DNA of 9,887 nt from NCBI GenBank assembly GCA_964457365.1, contig CAYWFP010000119.1, positions 1 through 9,887 of the forward strand. Reading direction: 5' to 3'. The stretch is from CAYWFP01 sp964457365 (GTDB lineage: Bacteria; Planctomycetota; SZUA-567). A program made the position numbers and the translations under genes. Position 1 is the first letter of the stretch. Each line of letters begins with the position of its first letter. Below, one piece after another: positions 6,102 to 9,887 of this stretch. The notes under the pieces were generated by a model. It searched no databases. It was not told the DNA's origin and was given only the letters and a program-made list of their open reading frames with translations.

Positions 6102-6149
6102 CTAAGTTCGTTAGTCAGGGTGGAATAGAAATCGATTCGGGAGTCTGTC

Positions 6150-6896
6150 ATGGCCAAACCGATCGGGCAGGAGTTCCTGCGCCAGACGCGCTACGAGAAC
6201 ATGTCGCCCTCGCCGCAGATGCGCGGAAAACCGCCGCCGGCGCTTGAACTGCCCTTCGCCGCGGAGAAGCTGATCGCCCTGCCGCCGCCGGAAACGGCTG
6301 CGCCGTCGCCGGTGGACTTCAAGCAATTGGTCGACAAACGCGAGAGCGTCCGGCACTTCGGGCCGCAGGCCCTCGGCCGGGCGGAACTGTCGTACCTGTT
6401 GTGGTGTACCCAGGGCGTGAAGAATTGGCAGCCGCCGCACTACTCGTTGCGCACCGTTCCTTCCGCCGGCGCACGCCACGCGCTGGAAACGTATCTCTTG
6501 CTCCACCGCGTCGAAGGACTTGAGCCGGGGTTGTACCGTTTCGTCGCTTCACAACACGCGCTGCTCCTGCTGGACGCCTCCGCCGATACGACCGCCGCCT
6601 TGTTCCGTGCCTGCCTTGAACAGGATTTCGTCATGACCTGCGGCGCGGTCTTCTTCTGGATCGCCGACATCGCGCGCATGCGCTGGCGCTACGGTCAACG
6701 CGGTTACCGCTATATCCACCTCGACGCGGGGCATGTCTGCCAAAACCTATACCTCTCCGCCGAATCCGTAAACGCGGGCGTCTGCGCCATCGCCGCCTTT
6801 GCCGACAAAGACCTCGATCGTGCGCTCGGCCTCGACGGACGCGAACGATTCGCGGTCTACGTGGCCGCATGCGGGAAGAAGCCCCTTTCGGCTTGA
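6150..6896 (+). CDS. SagB/ThcOx-type FMN-dependent dehydrogenase (nitroreductase fold)
   Basis: This 248-aa protein belongs to the nitroreductase-fold SagB-type dehydrogenases, which use FMN. Some members oxidise azolines to azoles in peptide natural products; many stand-alone members have unknown substrates. The N-terminus (GQEFLRQTRYENM, then S-P-Q...G...PALELP) is typical of SagB-type proteins. RESVRHF (64-70) fits the phosphate-binding R-x-S-x-R-x-[FY] motif. TVPSAGARHALE (102-113), YIHLDAGHVCQNLYL (188-202) and GVCAIAAFADKDLD (210-223) are the other conserved blocks. GGGAG lies 6 nt before ATG 6150. No YcaO cyclodehydratase or precursor peptide is nearby, which argues against an azole peptide cluster. 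The small mobile element ends 44 bp upstream and may have altered the promoter. A strong terminator follows it, 58 bp after the stop codon. Confidence 0.92.
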   Translation: MAKPIGQEFLRQTRYENMSPSPQMRGKPPPALELPFAAEKLIALPPPETAAPSPVDFKQLVDKRESVRHFGPQALGRAELSYLLWCTQGVKNWQPPHYSLRTVPSAGARHALETYLLLHRVEGLEPGLYRFVASQHALLLLDASADTTAALFRACLEQDFVMTCGAVFFWIADIARMRWRYGQRGYRYIHLDAGHVCQNLYLSAESVNAGVCAIAAFADKDLDRALGLDGRERFAVYVAACGKKPLSA

Positions 6897-6954
6897 CCCT
6901 TTCCTCCGTTTCCCATATCCTTCTTCGTCGCAGTAGCTTGCGAGTAAATCCCCG

Positions 6955-6983
6955 CCTCTCCCATACGCGGGAGAGGTTTTTTT
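6955..6983 (+). terminator. Strong rho-independent terminator between sagB-like and FAD genes
   Basis: A perfect 8-bp stem CCTCTCCC (6955-6962) / GGGAGAGG (6969-6976), with a 6-nt loop ATACGC, is followed at once by seven T residues (6977-6983). It is a textbook intrinsic terminator. It stands only 21 bp before the ATG of the next gene, so it either ends the upstream transcript or acts as an attenuator. A weak possible promoter overlaps it (TTGCGA 6938-6943, CATACG 6962-6967); I do not call that separately. Confidence 0.9.
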
Positions 6984-7004
6984 GGCGTTTCCGGATAGCG
7001 GCGG

Positions 7005-8406
7005 ATGAACGACGACAAGCAGTACGACGCGGTCATTATCGGCGCGGGCCTCTCCGGACTCGCCGCCGGCATCCGGCTGACGCATTTCGGCCAGCGCGTC
7101 TGCCTCCTCGAACAGCACGACAAGCCCGGCGGCATGAACTCCTACTATGCGCGCAACGGAACGACCGTCGACGCGGGGTTGCACGCGATGACCAATTTCA
7201 CCCCGCCAGGTACGCACGGCGGGCCGCTGACGCGATTGCTGCGCCAGCTTCGGCTGAAGCACAGCGACTTGAACCTCGTGCAGCAGACGCACTCGCGCAT
7301 TCGTTTTCCGCAGACCGAACTGGTCTTTACCAACGACTTCGCCGACCTGCGCGACAGCGTCGCCAAGGCGTTTCCCGCTCAACTCGGTGGCTTCGACAAA
7401 CTGAACGAAGCGATCGAGGCGTTCGATTGCTATGCTTTGGACGTGCCGGCGCAAACGACCCGCCCGCTCCTGGCGCGTTACCTGGATGATCCGCTCTTGA
7501 TCGACATGCTGCTCTGTCCGCTGATGTTCTACGGCAATCCGACCGAAGGCGACATGGACTGGACGCAATTCTGCATTCTCTGGCGTGGTCTTTTACGCGA
7601 AGGTTGCTGCCGCCCCCATGGCGGAATGAAGCCGGTGCTGGAACTCCTGCAGACGCGCTACCGCGACAATGGCGGCGAACTTCGCTTCAGGGCCCCGGTC
7701 GAGACGATTCTCGCCGAAAACGGCCGCGCGCGTGGTGTACGGTTGATCTCCGGCGAAACGGTCCACGCCGAGGCGGTTTATTCATGCGCCGGCGCGCCGG
7801 AGACTCTCGCTCTGGTCGATACCCAAATAACGGAAAAACCCGAACCCGGCCACATCGCGGTCTGCGAGTTGGTCCTTTTCCTCGACGTTTCGCCGGAAGC
7901 CTACGGGGTGCATGATTCGCTTGTTTTCTTCAGTCGGGAAGAGCGCTTTCGCTTCGCCGAACCGGACGGCTTGGTCGATCTCGCTTCGGGCGGTCTTTGC
8001 TGCCCGTCGAACTTCGCCTTCCCGGAATCGTCTACGCGTAACGATCTTCGCTTTTCGGTACTCGCCTCGCCGGAGCGCTGGCGGCAACTGGCCGCTGACC
8101 GCGAGAGATACAAGAAGGCCAAGCGCGAAATCATCGACAGCATGCTCGCGTGTCTGGCCGATCTCGGCCATGACGTTCGGAAGGACATCGTCTGGCAGGA
8201 TCTATTCACGCCGTTGACGCTACAGCGCTACACCGGTCGCATCAACGGCGCGTTGTACGGTTGTCCGCAGAAACGCAGGAGTGGTCGAACGCGTCTGCAG
8301 AACCTGTACCTTCTCGGCACCGACCAGGGATACCTGGGGATCACCGGCGCGCTGCTGAGCGGCATCACCATCGCCAACCTGTACGGCCTGAAGATCGGAG
8401 GCGACG

Positions 8407-8423
<17 letters not shown>
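7005..8423 (+). CDS. FAD-dependent oxidoreductase, phytoene desaturase/carotene isomerase-like (first copy)
   Basis: This 472-aa protein is a flavin amine oxidase-fold enzyme of the CrtI/CrtISO/retinol saturase group. The N-terminus forms the FAD-binding Rossmann unit: AVIIGAGLSGLAAGIRL with GAGLSG at 13-18, acidic Glu36 for the ribose, and PGG at 41-43, followed by VDAGLHAM. A second FAD-contact segment lies near the C-terminus (LYLLGTDQGYLGITGALLSG, from about 434). No signal peptide or clear membrane span is seen, so it is probably cytoplasmic or peripheral to the membrane. The substrate cannot be read from the sequence; relatives act on polyenes, retinol-like lipids or quinone-like molecules. 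The ribosome site is poor, and a terminator ends 21 bp upstream. Its last 17 nt overlap the next gene. Confidence 0.93.
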
Positions 8424-9816
<1,393 letters not shown>

Positions 9817-9840
9817 CCCGTCGGTTCCGAAAAGGTAAGC

Positions 9841-9877
9841 GTTCACGGGATTCACAAGGGTCATGGTTCCCGTGAGC
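9841..9877 (+). other. Hairpin after the last FAD gene, possible terminator
   Basis: GTTCACGGGA (9841-9850) pairs with TCCCGTGAGC (9868-9877) with one G-T wobble and a 17-nt loop, 25 bp after the stop codon. Only a short mixed tail (CTTGATTGAC) follows before the window ends, with no T-run. It could be a weak terminator or an inverted repeat operator. Confidence 0.4.
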
Positions 9878-9887
9878 CTTGATTGAC

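Noticed and set aside
6150..6896. Azole-forming peptide (TOMM) cluster because of the SagB-like protein
   Set aside because: No YcaO/SagD, SagC or precursor peptide gene is found on either strand of the window.

Overview
This is a GC-rich, gene-dense bacterial window. It holds nine chromosomal genes (one cut by the left edge) and a small patch of mobile-element debris, which is visibly more AT-rich than its surroundings. No rRNA, tRNA or CRISPR array is visible. The promoters are sigma70-like, Shine-Dalgarno sites are common, and a possible lipoprotein signal points to a Gram-negative-like bacterium. The two-subunit glycine decarboxylase, long-form HisG, lysine-tailed Endonuclease III-like protein and IS701-type transposase remnant would suit a GC-rich Planctomycetota-like lineage. 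That placement is a guess, because no rRNA or other taxonomic marker is present.

Left part (1-3816). On the minus strand, gcvPB (glycine cleavage P-protein subunit 2) has its own promoter and overlaps the start of a possible lipoprotein gene that runs off the window. A divergent promoter on the plus strand leads, after a leader of more than 220 nt, to a 116-aa protein with three zinc ribbons and a strong terminator. Converging on it from the minus strand is yebC, with its own promoter.

Middle part (3427-5476). A minus-strand operon is read from a promoter with a perfect -35 box. It encodes an Endonuclease III-fold protein that has lost both catalytic residues and carries a lysine-rich tail, then hisG (GTG start), then a cysteine-rich protein. 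Gaps between the genes are 13-16 nt.

Mobile debris (5581-6106). A decayed IS701-family transposase fragment lies beside a 211-bp non-autonomous element. That element has imperfect terminal inverted repeats of about 50 bp and is flanked by a 5-bp direct repeat (CTAAG). It sits just upstream of the last gene group.

Right part (6150-9816). Three plus-strand redox genes follow: a SagB/ThcOx-type FMN dehydrogenase and two tandem, overlapping phytoene desaturase/carotene isomerase-like FAD proteins. A strong intrinsic terminator stands 21 bp before the first FAD gene. This trio is the best candidate for an uncharacterised pathway here. It contains two divergent flavoprotein paralogues likely made together, plus a flavin dehydrogenase, with no recognisable precursor peptide or carotenoid gene in view.
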